Source: Cichorium intybus (lineage: Eukaryota; Streptophyta; Magnoliopsida; Asterales; Asteraceae). From it: DNA of 64,000 nucleotides. The notes below the pieces were generated by a model. It saw nothing but the letters and a program-made list of their open reading frames with translations. It was not told the DNA's origin and searched no databases. Made by a program: the position numbers and the translations under genes. Each line of letters opens with the position of its first letter. Position 1 is the first letter of the stretch. Positions 54,718-64,000 of this stretch are shown here, piece after piece. The stretch lies in contig CM042016.1 in assembly GCA_023525715.1 (NCBI GenBank), positions 83,333,882 to 83,397,881 on the forward strand. Direction: 5' to 3'.

Positions 54718-55989
54718 ATGGCTGAACTAAGAACAATGGGTGATTATCTCTCCATGGATCAAGGTTATTGTGACTTTTATAGTCCAATGCCACAACAAGA
54801 TCCATATGATGATGATTGGTGGGGGAGCAGCAATTCGGACGAAAATCAACATGATGGGTATTTTCTAGTAAATCAAGAAAGATCATACGAGTCTTCACTT
54901 GACAAGAAGTTGGATCTGATGATGGAATTATTGAAGGAAGGCTTCAAACAAGAGGAAAACAACTCCAAAGCAATTTCAATTCTCGAAAAACAATTGGAAC
55001 AAATGTTGGAGCAACTGCAACAACAACCATCGGACGATCATTCAGATACTATGCAAGCAGATGAGGTAACTAACTTGTGTAGTGATGAATCTTTTGACAT
55101 TAATGTACATAAACCTACACCACCTGATAATGAGGTTGTGGTGGAGGATTATGTATCAATTAATGAGGAATATATTGAATTAGAAACAATTAACCAAGAA
55201 AAATCTGAATTTGAATCGAAAACATCTCAAATAATTTTCCAAGAACTAGAAACACCCAAAGTTGGGGAGGGGTCAGTGGAGTCTAATACCACCCCCAACC
55301 TAACGAATTTCAAAGAACCCGAAAAGAAAATTCTTGTTGACATTTTTGAGATAGATTGTAAAAGACTGGACATATTAAAAAAATCAAATGCCATCATTAA
55401 TCGTCCCATTTTGACAACTATCTATGCCCAAATTAGTTGCCAAGAAGGTGTCATTGATGTGACATTTGGAAACCAAAAATTTGAACTTCAACTATTTAGA
55501 TGTACTAATGATCCTTCGGTCGGTGGTGACTTGTTTGTAATCAATACTATGGATGATTACTTCTATGAGCATACTACAAATATGCTCGCTGACACTACCG
55601 ACGATCTGGAGAAACTTTTCTCTTGTAACAGGTTAAAAGACATGGATAACATTAGGAGTCAACATGTGAAGAAAAGAATGTGGAAAAAGAAACATTATAC
55701 CACACGATCCTATAAATCAAAGTTGAAAGTGGTCGGTGGTATCAAGAGTCGGTTAAAGAACTTCACTCCAAGGAGAAATGCATGCCAGTTTAAAACAAGG
55801 TTTAAGTGCTCTTTCAGAAGACTCAAAGGTAAAAGACCGGGATTTGATAAGGTCAAAGTTGACATGCCATTTGATCCGGGTGAAACTCAAGAATGTGAGT
55901 TGTTTGAAGATAAAGAGAAATATATGTCACCATATCACCACAACATGATTGTTTTTCAAAAAAGTCAACTAACATACGATCCTCCGTGA
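54718..55989 (+). CDS. NA-F gag/protease-derived protein (423 aa)
   Basis: The only ORF of NA-F, uninterrupted. An acidic N-terminus rich in Asp/Tyr (DPYDDDWWG) leads to a coiled coil at ~60-100 (KLDLMMELLKEGF, LEKQLEQMLEQLQQ) and an acidic middle. At ~225-260 INRPILTTIYAQISCQEG and VIDVTFGNQKFELQLF align with the protease C-terminal block (LGRPFLATAG..DC..GDLDISFG) of Athila-E1/2; the catalytic D-L-G half is absent. The C-terminal ~120 residues are strongly basic, with KMPFDPG-type block MPFDPGETQE, and could bind nucleic acid. Related to the Athila-1 ORF. No capsid fold recognised. The open frame suggests the protein has a role, perhaps in packaging; this is inference. Confidence 0.75.
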   Translation: MAELRTMGDYLSMDQGYCDFYSPMPQQDPYDDDWWGSSNSDENQHDGYFLVNQERSYESSLDKKLDLMMELLKEGFKQEENNSKAISILEKQLEQMLEQLQQQPSDDHSDTMQADEVTNLCSDESFDINVHKPTPPDNEVVVEDYVSINEEYIELETINQEKSEFESKTSQIIFQELETPKVGEGSVESNTTPNLTNFKEPEKKILVDIFEIDCKRLDILKKSNAIINRPILTTIYAQISCQEGVIDVTFGNQKFELQLFRCTNDPSVGGDLFVINTMDDYFYEHTTNMLADTTDDLEKLFSCNRLKDMDNIRSQHVKKRMWKKKHYTTRSYKSKLKVVGGIKSRLKNFTPRRNACQFKTRFKCSFRRLKGKRPGFDKVKVDMPFDPGETQECELFEDKEKYMSPYHHNMIVFQKSQLTYDPP

Positions 55990-57680
55990 AGCATGGTACA
56001 TGTATCTGTCTGGCTGAAGACGTTAAACTTAGTGCTTTACGGGAGGCAACACGTGAACTTTGTGGGTGTGTTCACTGCAAACCCTCATGAGACTTCATTC
56101 GTCCATTAGGGGAAACCTAGGGGTTTAAAAGGCTTGTTGTATGTGCCAAGTGCAATCGCGATCCCTGGCGAAATCGAGGGTTATTTTTTATTTTTTATTT
56201 AATACTCTGCTTGTAGTTTTGTTTTTGTTTTTTGTAGGATAATTTTTGTTGCATCGGGGACGATCCAAACGCTCAAAGTTGGGGAGGAGTGCACTTGAAT
56301 GAGTGACAATAAACCGAGGAAAGATGAAAGATTGAAGAAATCAGCACATAAAAAAAATCCAAAATTTTCGGTTTTGTTCGGACCCAAATGAAAATTTTAA
56401 GCCTCCTCTACCATCAAATTACTAGGTGAATCACTCTCCTTTTCTATTTTTTCTTTTATTTCTCTCGGTTGTGTTTGTTTTGGTTGTGTTAGTTGAAAAC
56501 TTTTAATATGGATTTGGATGTGCTTTGATGATGAAATTTTGGAACTTGATGAACTGTCCCCGGGTTTTTCTTCCTTTTTGTCCCGGTTGTGACTCGGCAA
56601 TAAGAAAAATGATTGAATAAAAGGGACTGGACATGGGATAACAGGTGATGAGATAAAGTGACATTCTAGCTAATATATATTTTTGTGGTTGCCTGTCCAG
56701 TTCAAGTAACAAATGAACCAAAAATGTTTTAACTTCAAGTTGTAAAATGGTTTTTTCTAAAAATTTATGTTTCAAAAGTTCCACTAGAGATACCCTGTTT
56801 AAAGAACCTTGATGGCCCAGTTCTCGAATTTGCTTGTAAAAATCCCTACTACATTCTATGACCGCACGACCTTAGATGTCCCTATTTTTGTGATCTATAT
56901 TTCGCTGTTTGGGTTGTTGTGTACCTGGAGCCTGGTGTACCCCATTTCAGGTTTCCACCGTCCACAGCCGCTTGAATATGAATATACCTTCGGGACTTTG
57001 ATAAGTATCTTTCTAAGTAACCGGCAACCCGTAGGTGACCCCTCTTGGAAGCCGCGCAAACAGGCAAGACTCACTTGAAAAGTAGATTGCATATAAGTGA
57101 TTTTAAATTAACGATCTATATTCCGCTGTTTGGGGTTGTTGCGTACCTAGGACCTGGTGTACTCCATTTCAGGTTTTCACGTCCACCATCAACTTTAAAT
57201 ATGAATATTATACTCGGAGCAAAATATTCTAAGACATAGATCACAACTGAAGTTCTACAAATGCAAATCAAATGGAAAAGTAAATATGGGCAAATGAGTA
57301 AAAGTATAAATTTAATATGGTTGTAAAGTGGCAAAAAGGACCAATAGAAGTAAAAAGAAGAACCTTAGGAATCTGGACAGAATGCAGTAACCAAAAAGGA
57401 CTGATCGTACCACGTCACTGGAAAAACCGCAGGGGGGAGGTAAACTTGGTATCTTTGGAGAGACTTTTGAAAAATGAATTTTTGACTTAGCCGTTTGCAG
57501 GGTGAAGAAATTTTAAGAACACTAAATAGTGCTTTGCACTTATAATAAACAGACATCCGGGCTGGCAATGGACACAGGCGTATGCAATACTGTAATGTTT
57601 TACTTTTGTTTGATTGCTTGTTGTTTTATGGACTGGGCCTGAATTCTGATTTCGTTGAGTCTTTCTCGGGACGAGAAATA
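55990..57680 (+). other. NA-F non-coding 3' half
   Basis: Starts with the conserved Athila motif (56018-56050: CTGGCTGAAGACGTTAAAC, CTTAGTGCTTTACGGGAGGC). The remaining 1.6 kb has no credible ORF. A direct repeat is described separately. Confidence 0.75.
56888..57235. repeat. direct repeat, ~125 bp, in NA-F
   Basis: 56888-57010 and 57111-57235 share 'gatctatatt.cgctgtttggg', 'gttgt.gtacct', 'cctggtgtac.ccatttcagg' and 'aatatgaatat', about 80% identical by eye, offset ~223 bp. Confidence 0.8.
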
Positions 57681-57697
57681 GATAAGTTGGGGAGGTT
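57681..57697 (+). other. NA-F polypurine tract
   Basis: gataagttggggaggtt directly before the 3' LTR. Confidence 0.8.
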
Positions 57698-58892
57698 TGA
57701 TCGGGCCATTTTGTTTGAAGTAATTTATAATTAACTTGATAAATTAAGCCTTGTTTAACCAAGAATGGCCCTACTTTTGATGGAATTGAGTGAATGACAT
57801 GCATGGATTGAAAAATGGGAATTTTGGGCGAAAACGATGCATTAAACGTCCCAGGCAGCGTCCCAGACCCTGACCTGGAACTCTGGGCCATTTTGAAGGG
57901 AAAAAGCAAGCCAGATGTGCGAGGAAGCCCGTCAGCGTCCTAGGTGGCGTCTGGGACGCTGGCCTAGGACGCCCAGCGTTTTTGGAGCGTCTCGTTCTGG
58001 GACGTTGCGCGTCGTAAAGCTGAAGAACTGCACTCAGCGTGCCACAGGCGTCTGGGACGCTGGCCTAGGACGCTGCCGCGTAGAATGCCCTAAATTTCCA
58101 TATTTAAGCCACTCTTTTTAATGAAACTTGATCCCATCGACCCAAAGCAGCCTCCAGACGATTTTCCTAGGGTTTTGACAGTTTTTCAAGGCCAAAAACA
58201 TCCCCAAATCATTTCTAAACAATTCCCAATCTCAAAATCAACCTCTTTTGCATCAAGATCAAGCCAGAATCTCTGAAGCTTAGAAGATCCAGACATGCTC
58301 ATCATCTCCAACACAATGTTTGCATCTTTTCCAGTCATGAGTAGCTAAATCATCCCGTGACCACCACCGGGAGTAGGTTTTGATTTCTTTTCTAGTATTG
58401 TATTAGATTTGAACCTTTTAGATTCATGAACAAAGTGTTTGGATTGTTTGTTTTTCAATCATATGATTAGACTTCCATTGCTTGTTCTTAAACTGTTGGT
58501 TGATTAAGTGTAAGACAACTCTATTGTGATCTTCCCCACCGTGCCAAATCATCCACAGTGGTGTGAAGGACGGAGGGTGCGGATTTTACATAGTTTGATC
58601 CCAGATTTAGTCAGTAACAGTACAGTTATGTCTATGTAATCTGAATGAACGCAAAATTAGTAAAATCTAATATAATACATTGTTAGGAATCAAAACTGAA
58701 ACAGGGAGTGATCACCTTTTTTTCTGATTGAATTAAACTTTTTGCAGTATTTGTTTGTCTAAATTTGTTTGCTTTTTAAATCTGTTAGAACTAGATTGTT
58801 AACCATAAGCTCCTTGTGGATTCGACCCTTACTTTCCCTAACTATTTGGTGCGTTTAAGGTTTATTTTTGATTGCATCAACGACTGCGATCG
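57698..58892 (+). mobile_element. NA-F 3' LTR
   Basis: 1195 bp, TGATCGGGCC to GCGATCG (terminal CA mutated to CG). Shorter than the 5' LTR mainly because of an indel of about 30 bp in the GC-rich island near 57850. Confidence 0.9.
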
Positions 58893-58898
58893 AATTTT

Positions 58899-59739
58899 GG
58901 GTCATCCTGTTTATACCCCCTAAATTCCGGTAATATCCCTAACAACTGAGGCCTAATTTCTACTTGAGATTCTATATCCTCAGGAATGTAAATGGGCGAC
59001 GAGTCATCGTACTCCCGTGGCTGGAAGTGCGATGCAACCGATTGCCCCCTCGGTTGTGCAAAATACAAGGGTTGAGCAGGATTACCGTAAAAGTGATGAT
59101 CATTATATCTCTACTGACCTTGTAGCGGTTGATGCTGTTGTGCTCTTCTTGGAGGTCCCCGACCTCGGTTCCATGGTTGCTGTGGTGCTGGTGGAACCCA
59201 TCCTTCGTCTTCTTCATCATATCTATCCTCAGCCTCTTGATACTGGTACTGCTGCTGAGGTGGTTGCTGGTATTGTTGTTGCGGTGGTATAGGTTGGAAT
59301 GTGGTTTGAGGTTTAAAAAGTACTGGTGCTGGTTGAGAAATGGGTTGAGAGATAGGTGTCTCCTGTCTAAATATTGGGTGCCATCGCGGGTCGGCGCTCC
59401 CCAAGACGTGGTAGATGTAAATGGGTTTGTGGATTGAGGTTGGGATAAAGGTTGAAATGGTGGAATCGACGGCGGAGTGCATGAAGGTATAGGTGCAGGG
59501 GCTGAAGCTGCACCACCAGTAGCACTCGTGCTCCCAATGTAAAATTCTGAAACCGAGTGAATGAATGATATCCCCATTGCCTCACCCGAGGGTTCCTGGG
59601 CAACACTCACTATACTACTACTGACATTACTGAAACTCATTGTATTTAAACGCCTATGTGCACGGATCTTGCGCGCAGTTCGCTCAATCTCTGAGTCAAA
59701 ATGCAAAGGGGATAATTGCTCACCCCTACGGGTACGCAT
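58899..59739 (-). pseudogene. Athila-2 gag, N-terminal part
   Basis: Starts at ATG 59739 (MRTRRGEQLS). Low-complexity Pro/Ser/Thr/Gln-rich region with a frame change near 59385, then PPQQQYQQPPQQQYQYQEAE, a stop after PLQGQ near 59108-59110, and YDDSSPIYIPEDIESQVEIRPQ leading to FRGYKQDDP, which is cut by NA-F. The same DDP codons reappear at 53302-53324 on the far side. Confidence 0.85.
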
Positions 59740-59852
59740 GCACTAATGCAACACGCCCGAAAAATCAAAAACCAAAAATCAAAATTACTAACCAACTAAA
59801 AAGAAACTAAACTAACAAGTGCTACAAATCACCTAATCTCAAGCTCACAACT

Positions 59853-59869
59853 TCCCGGCAACGGCGCCA
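59853..59869 (-). other. Athila-2 primer binding site (tRNA-Asp-like)
   Basis: Minus strand TGGCGCCGTTGCCGGGA, matching the tRNA-Asp complement except for one missing G. Five bases from the LTR end. Confidence 0.88.
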
Positions 59870-59874
59870 AAATT

Positions 59875-60670
59875 TGACATCGCAGCGGTCGTCATGCGGT
59901 CAAAAAATAAGAAAACCTCGCTCTCACTTAGCACAGTGGAAGTCAGGGTCGATCCACAGGAGTTACGTGGTCGAGACAGGTGACAGATTACCAACTGCAG
60001 TGTCACGCTACAGTCAGAGGACCTAGTTCCTAGCTTTTGACAACTAAACCCTAAAGAGCATAAAGTCCAATAATCCAAACAATCATGAACCAAACTATCA
60101 ACCAAATCGATAACTAATTCTAATTGGTCAGTGAAATCAGAAATGGAATTCAGTACAATCAAGGTCAAACTAATATCAAACACAATCTAAACATCCAACT
60201 TTCATTCACAAGCATAAACACCGAAAATAAGGCAAATAACATAAACCAAATCAAATATGAACTAAGCTAAACTAAACCAAGTTTACTTGCTGATTCCAAA
60301 AGTACATTCCAGAGAAATCAGAAGCAAATACAATCCCAAAACATCCACACAAGCATTCAACATTAATAATACCGAAAAAGTGCAATATACTTGAACCGAA
60401 TGATTACTTTGATAAACCAAAAACCAAATCAGATCCAAAGGTTTGAAAACAGTAAACAACTATCTAAAATCAGTAACAAAGACTTAATGCCACTGGTTGT
60501 CACTCTCAAGGACATTAGCCAACTATCACTAATTATTTACTAATTAAAAATTAAAACTAAAAACATAAAATTACCAAATGATGGTTTCAGATGCTAAATC
60601 TCGGAGTCAAAGAGCCTTGGGGGTCGATTTTACACCAGGTCTTCGCTAGTTTTTTCGACCTAAAAGCCTC
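59875..60670 (-). mobile_element. Athila-2 5' LTR, truncated
   Basis: 796 bp, matching the 3' LTR (38746-39878) from its U5 end up to 'aaaagcctc'. The remaining ~337 bp, which hold U3 and the TATA box, are absent: the break is right next to the TATA (full LTR continues tatttatag). Beyond the break Athila-1 ORF sequence resumes with no TSD. Confidence 0.9.
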
Positions 60671-60953
60671 AGGTTCTGGAGAGGGTGGCGGATATTCCCA
60701 ACATTTCTCTAACCTATCTAAAAAAGCTTGCACTCTTACAAGAGCATCGGCCTGATCCTTCTGAATTTGGTGGGTGTCAGCCATGAGTTCCAATAATTGG
60801 GCCCAAATTGCAGAATTTTCAGGTTGGGATGACTCCTCGGTCCGCCATCCATTGTCATCGAATGATCCATTGTAGCAATCATCCTCGTAATAGTTGTCGG
60901 CCGGATTTTCATAATACTCATAATATTGATCCGGATATATGTAAATCGCCCAT
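60671..60953 (-). pseudogene. Athila-1 gag-like ORF, N-terminal part
   Basis: Continues in phase into 38745 after removal of Athila-2. Likely ATG at 60953 (MGD.., as in NA-F), with a frameshift near 60930-60945. Then an acidic Tyr/Asp-rich start (DQYYEYYENPADNYYEDD) and a helix ELMADTHQIQKDQADALVRV ahead of PPPSPEP. Same architecture as the NA-F protein N-terminus. Confidence 0.75.
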
Positions 60954-61048
60954 TATGAGGACGCACACATACCAAAAATCAAAAGACTAAAATTGAACAT
61001 CAAAAATCAGAAACAACACCATAGATCGCCTACTCTGAAGCTCACAAC
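60954..61048 (-). other. Athila-1 leader
   Basis: Short untranslated stretch between primer site and ORF, resembling 10327-10448 in Athila-E1. Confidence 0.6.
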
Positions 61049-61066
61049 TCCCCGGAAACGGTGCCA
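61049..61066 (-). other. Athila-1 primer binding site (tRNA-Asp-like)
   Basis: Minus strand TGGCACCGTTTCCGGGGA, two changes from canonical. Four bases from the LTR. Confidence 0.85.
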
Positions 61067-61070
61067 AATT

Positions 61071-61160
61071 TGACACGCCTAGGTCGTTGTGCGGTCAAAA
61101 ATAAGTAAAACCTCACTCTCACTAGTACAGTGGTAGTCAGGGTCGATCCACAGGAGTTTC
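61071..61160 (-). mobile_element. Athila-1 5' LTR, first 90 bp
   Basis: TGACACGCCTAGG.. matches the 34005 and 10472 LTRs up to 'ccacaggagtttc', where Copia-D is inserted. The remainder should lie beyond Copia-D outside the window, with expected TSD gtttc. Confidence 0.88.
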
Positions 61161-61925
61161 TGAAAGGTTTTAGGCAAACTATGAACTAGAAATCCTAAGT
61201 TCACATGCAACCTAATAATGAGGATCTATGTTTTTCTTCTAATGAATATATAATAAAATTCCTAAGGCCAACAATTAATCTCTAAGAATTAGGATAAGAA
61301 AACCAACCTTTGATTCTTGATCCAGAAGCCAGCAGCACAATTGTCCTGCCTCAAATGCAGTCACACCCAAGCAATGGTGAAAACAGCAGAGTTCCAGAGA
61401 GATTCTTAAAAGTGGCGCAGAAAATAGAGTTCCAGGAGGCTTTATTTATAGCCTCCAACGATTACAGTCAAAACCCTAGAGGAGCCTCCTTAATGGACAA
61501 GCTTGTTGACCATTTGGACCATGCCTTCTAAACCCTAATTAGGGTTTCGAAATTATGGAGGTGGCCTCCACAATTTCGCCAAGTTAAGGCTTCCACTGGC
61601 TAGCCAGTTATTCAACTATTGAATAAATACAAAACCAATCCCTGCACTTTTAATTGATTAAATTAATCACTAAATTAAATCCAATTAATTCTAGATTAAT
61701 TTCTAATTAATTATTATAGTTTCTAATTAATATATTAACACTTAAATATATTAATAAACTATTTATTTTATTTCTATTGATTTATTAAACAATTAATAAA
61801 GCAACCTCTCTCTATATTTAACTCTACACCAATCCTCCAGCTAGGAGGGCAACCCAAATGGACTTTGCTTCAATTAATGAGATAAATACAATTTATAAGT
61901 CATGGCTTAGACACCTAATCCAACA
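61161..61925 (-). mobile_element. Copia-D 3' LTR
   Basis: 765 bp, minus TGTTGGATTAGG to AAAACCTTTCA. Minus TATA box GCTATAAATAAAG at about 61441-61453. Lacks the Stowaway MITE and so shows the empty site near 61748-61756. Confidence 0.92.
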
Positions 61926-61938
61926 GTCTCCCACTTGG
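61926..61938 (-). other. Copia-D polypurine tract
   Basis: Minus strand CCAAGTGGGAGAC abuts the LTR. Identical to Copia-B. Confidence 0.9.
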
Positions 61939-64000
61939 ATAAGTCTATGACTTTAATTGTTCTTTTATCTTCAGATAAGTGATCATATGATCACTAAATT
62001 AAATCCAACCTAGTCAGTTCTGTCCATAGATAAGTGATCATATGATCCTCCGTCCAACAAGATATTTTCAGACACGAGACATGGATTGAGATCAATCTCT
62101 GTCCGATACTCTGTTTCCTGATTTCTGATTTTTCATATGACATAAGACTTTTAATTGAACACATCAATTTAGTCCTGGCTGGCCAGCACTTTAGTCAACT
62201 TCAAAATCATCGAGAGGCCTACAGATATCTGTTTCCCATCAGGGTCAGGGGACGAATAAGCTTCGACTCATATGCTTGTGTCTTTTACTCATCAAAATCG
62301 TGCACAACAATACATTTTATAACATCGAGTTACCGATGCGTTTACGCATTATCAATGCACAACTGACTTGTAAATTTCAACTCATATGTCTCCACTTTAA
62401 GACCATAAGATATTATCATCTCAATATTGCTTGTGATATAATCCTTGAAGCAATCTATTGAGTGCGGGTTTATCCAATACTCAAATCTCCATTTCTAAGT
62501 ACTCATGAACGACAGTCTTCATTCATACTTACTTCCTAAAAGTATGAGCGACTGTGGACCTTTGAATAATCAAATTACTCAGGAAGTGAAACATGTGAAA
62601 ATGTGAAACATAAAATCTAACTGGTAGCTACTCCTGCTAATTACCAAGTCTCCACGAGGTAATCACCAAGACGGATCCATCATAAAACTATTATCGGTTT
62701 CTAGATTTCTTTTAAACTTTTAATTCATGTTTTATATCTATGTCTATATGACCTTTCACTCTTTCTATGTATCTAAATGTCATACATTGATACACTTTAT
62801 CCAATCAGACATTCTTCCGATGATATCTCAATTTAGTCATACTGTCATTCTCACTTACAACTCCATTCTGGTGATGTGTACTGTGACTTCCCATGGTTCT
62901 CGGGATCTTTAGTCTACATGACTGCACCCTAAGACTATTTTGAGGTGTTATGATGTGTCGGTGACCCACACGCGCTCCATCAACGAAACTATTTAACCAT
63001 TAAGTCCTTCGGCACCAATTTTTAACTATTTGAAACTCTTTTCAAATTATTATTAACATTCACCCTAATCATTTCCCAATGATTTCTCACGTCTGTTCAA
63101 AATCCATTTAGTATTCTCAGCTAGGTCATATCCTGAATCTGACTTACTATGCTTTAAGCATTAAGTCATCAAGACATGTTCATGACACTTCTGATCGATC
63201 CAAGAACCTCGTGGAATCCGATCTAATCTTATTCCAAGCCCTTTCGGAATCTTAAGATTACTTATAATCCCTGTGTCACGACTTCTGAAAACTATTTCCT
63301 TTCGGAGACTTTCTCTCATCCATCTTGAATCTTATCAAGATCATGCTTATAATGGCTAGGTCTATACTGACGATTACATCTATCCGATAGATGTCTACGA
63401 ATTACGTGAGTATGTTGCACCTTCTTTGTTTCTTTCATGCCAAGTCATCACACTTTGCAATGATGGGAAACTCCTTTTCCTGTATCTTGAATCTCATCAA
63501 GATCATATTGGCAGAGTTTTCATCTATCTCATAGATGTACACAACCATATGAGTATGCCGTATCTCTATTAAATCTTTCATAGCGATTCGTCTCTTAACA
63601 CCAAGTCATTACACTTTGTAATGATAAGAGACGTTTCCTAGAAATAGTATGTAACCCACATGTATTGATAGTAGATAACAGCGACACTCCCACTGGCTTT
63701 GTCACGGTTATGGGCTATTCACAAAATCCAGAACTTTTGGCATATTTTGAGAATCTGAAATCTTTCTGACATCTTAATGGAAATCTTTCAGGCTTTTTGC
63801 AAAATCCAATCTTTTGGCATATTTTGAGAATCTGAATATCCTTTCTTGCGAGATGGCCGTGGGGTAATCCCGGGCCCATGTACCTTTGTATTGGCACACT
63901 CTTTGTGAGTCCCTCTTAGTGTGTCGGTGATCCACACGCGCTCCACTAACGACTTACAACGTGCCATGCAGTATCCTTTCGGATTTCATCTTCTATTGAG
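61939..64000 (-). mobile_element. Copia-D non-coding interior
   Basis: About 2.1 kb, reverse-complement homologue of Copia-B about 26060-28239, including the tandem repeats, one PPT-like CCAGTGGGAGTG near 63685-63697, and two copies of the motif shared with the Copia-A leader (62955-62985, about 63920-63952). No credible ORF. Runs off the window. Confidence 0.82.

Larger units (their letters stand above)
53325..58892 (+). mobile_element. NA-F: non-autonomous Athila-like element, complete
   Basis: 5.57 kb, two LTRs (1225 and 1195 bp), a tRNA-Asp-like primer site, one ORF, the conserved Athila motif and a polypurine tract. No RT, RNase H, integrase or ORF-1. It needs proteins from another element. 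Junctions with Athila-2 gag are atypical: about 22 bp of target are repeated on both sides and eight primer-site bases follow the 3' LTR. Confidence 0.88.

Noticed and set aside
54718..55989. Host single-copy gene
   Set aside because: It lies between two LTRs, right after a primer site, shares blocks with Athila protease and with the Athila-1 ORF, and is followed by the conserved Athila motif.

Overview
The window is nuclear DNA of a flowering plant, probably a eudicot with a repeat-rich genome. I cannot name the species. Nearly every base can be assigned to LTR retrotransposons or to small elements inside them. I see no host gene, tRNA gene, rRNA gene or CRISPR array. The families are Ty1/copia with tRNA-iMet primer sites (including one large Sirevirus), a Ty3/gypsy chromovirus of Tekay type, and Athila-type gypsy elements with tRNA-Asp-like primer sites. 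Element names below are local labels.

Layout. 1-6275: Copia-A (minus), decayed, 3' end outside the window, 5' LTR cut inside a Stowaway MITE. 6276-11448: Athila-E1 (minus), with gag-protease, primer site and 5' LTR, interrupted by a copia solo LTR (7096-8120, TSD CAATT) that itself carries a MITE (7692-7946). 11449-11884 and 25414-29067: Copia-B (plus), non-coding interior and 3' LTR, split by the complete Sirevirus Sire-G (minus, 11885-25413, TSD ATATT). 29068-29349: end of a gypsy LTR (Gypsy-Y). 29350-32173: Copia-C (minus), a pol fragment. 32174-34004: start of another gypsy LTR (Gypsy-X).

34005-61160 is a deep nest. The outer element is Athila-1 (minus). Athila-2 (minus, 38746-60670) sits inside its gag-like ORF. 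Athila-2 is itself split by a complete Tekay chromovirus (plus, 44564-52317, TSD ATTTG) and by a complete non-autonomous Athila-like element, NA-F (plus, 53325-58892). Copia-D (minus, 61161 to the window end) sits in the 5' LTR of Athila-1. Removing each insertion restores a continuous reading frame or LTR in its host, which supports the reconstruction and gives relative ages.

The autonomous copies are damaged by stops, frameshifts and, in the Tekay integrase, loss of the catalytic glutamate. Sire-G is the youngest-looking: its LTRs differ by about nine substitutions and it keeps a 1150-codon pol frame and a 1040-codon extra ORF. The less ordinary points are: the Sire-G extra ORF has its own TATA box and plant-like start context; an Athila lineage keeps gag-protease and the Athila ORF-1 but has no reverse transcriptase or integrase between them; splice signals abut the Athila ORF-1 start; two insertions have atypical junctions; and conserved non-coding motifs and hairpins recur across copies.
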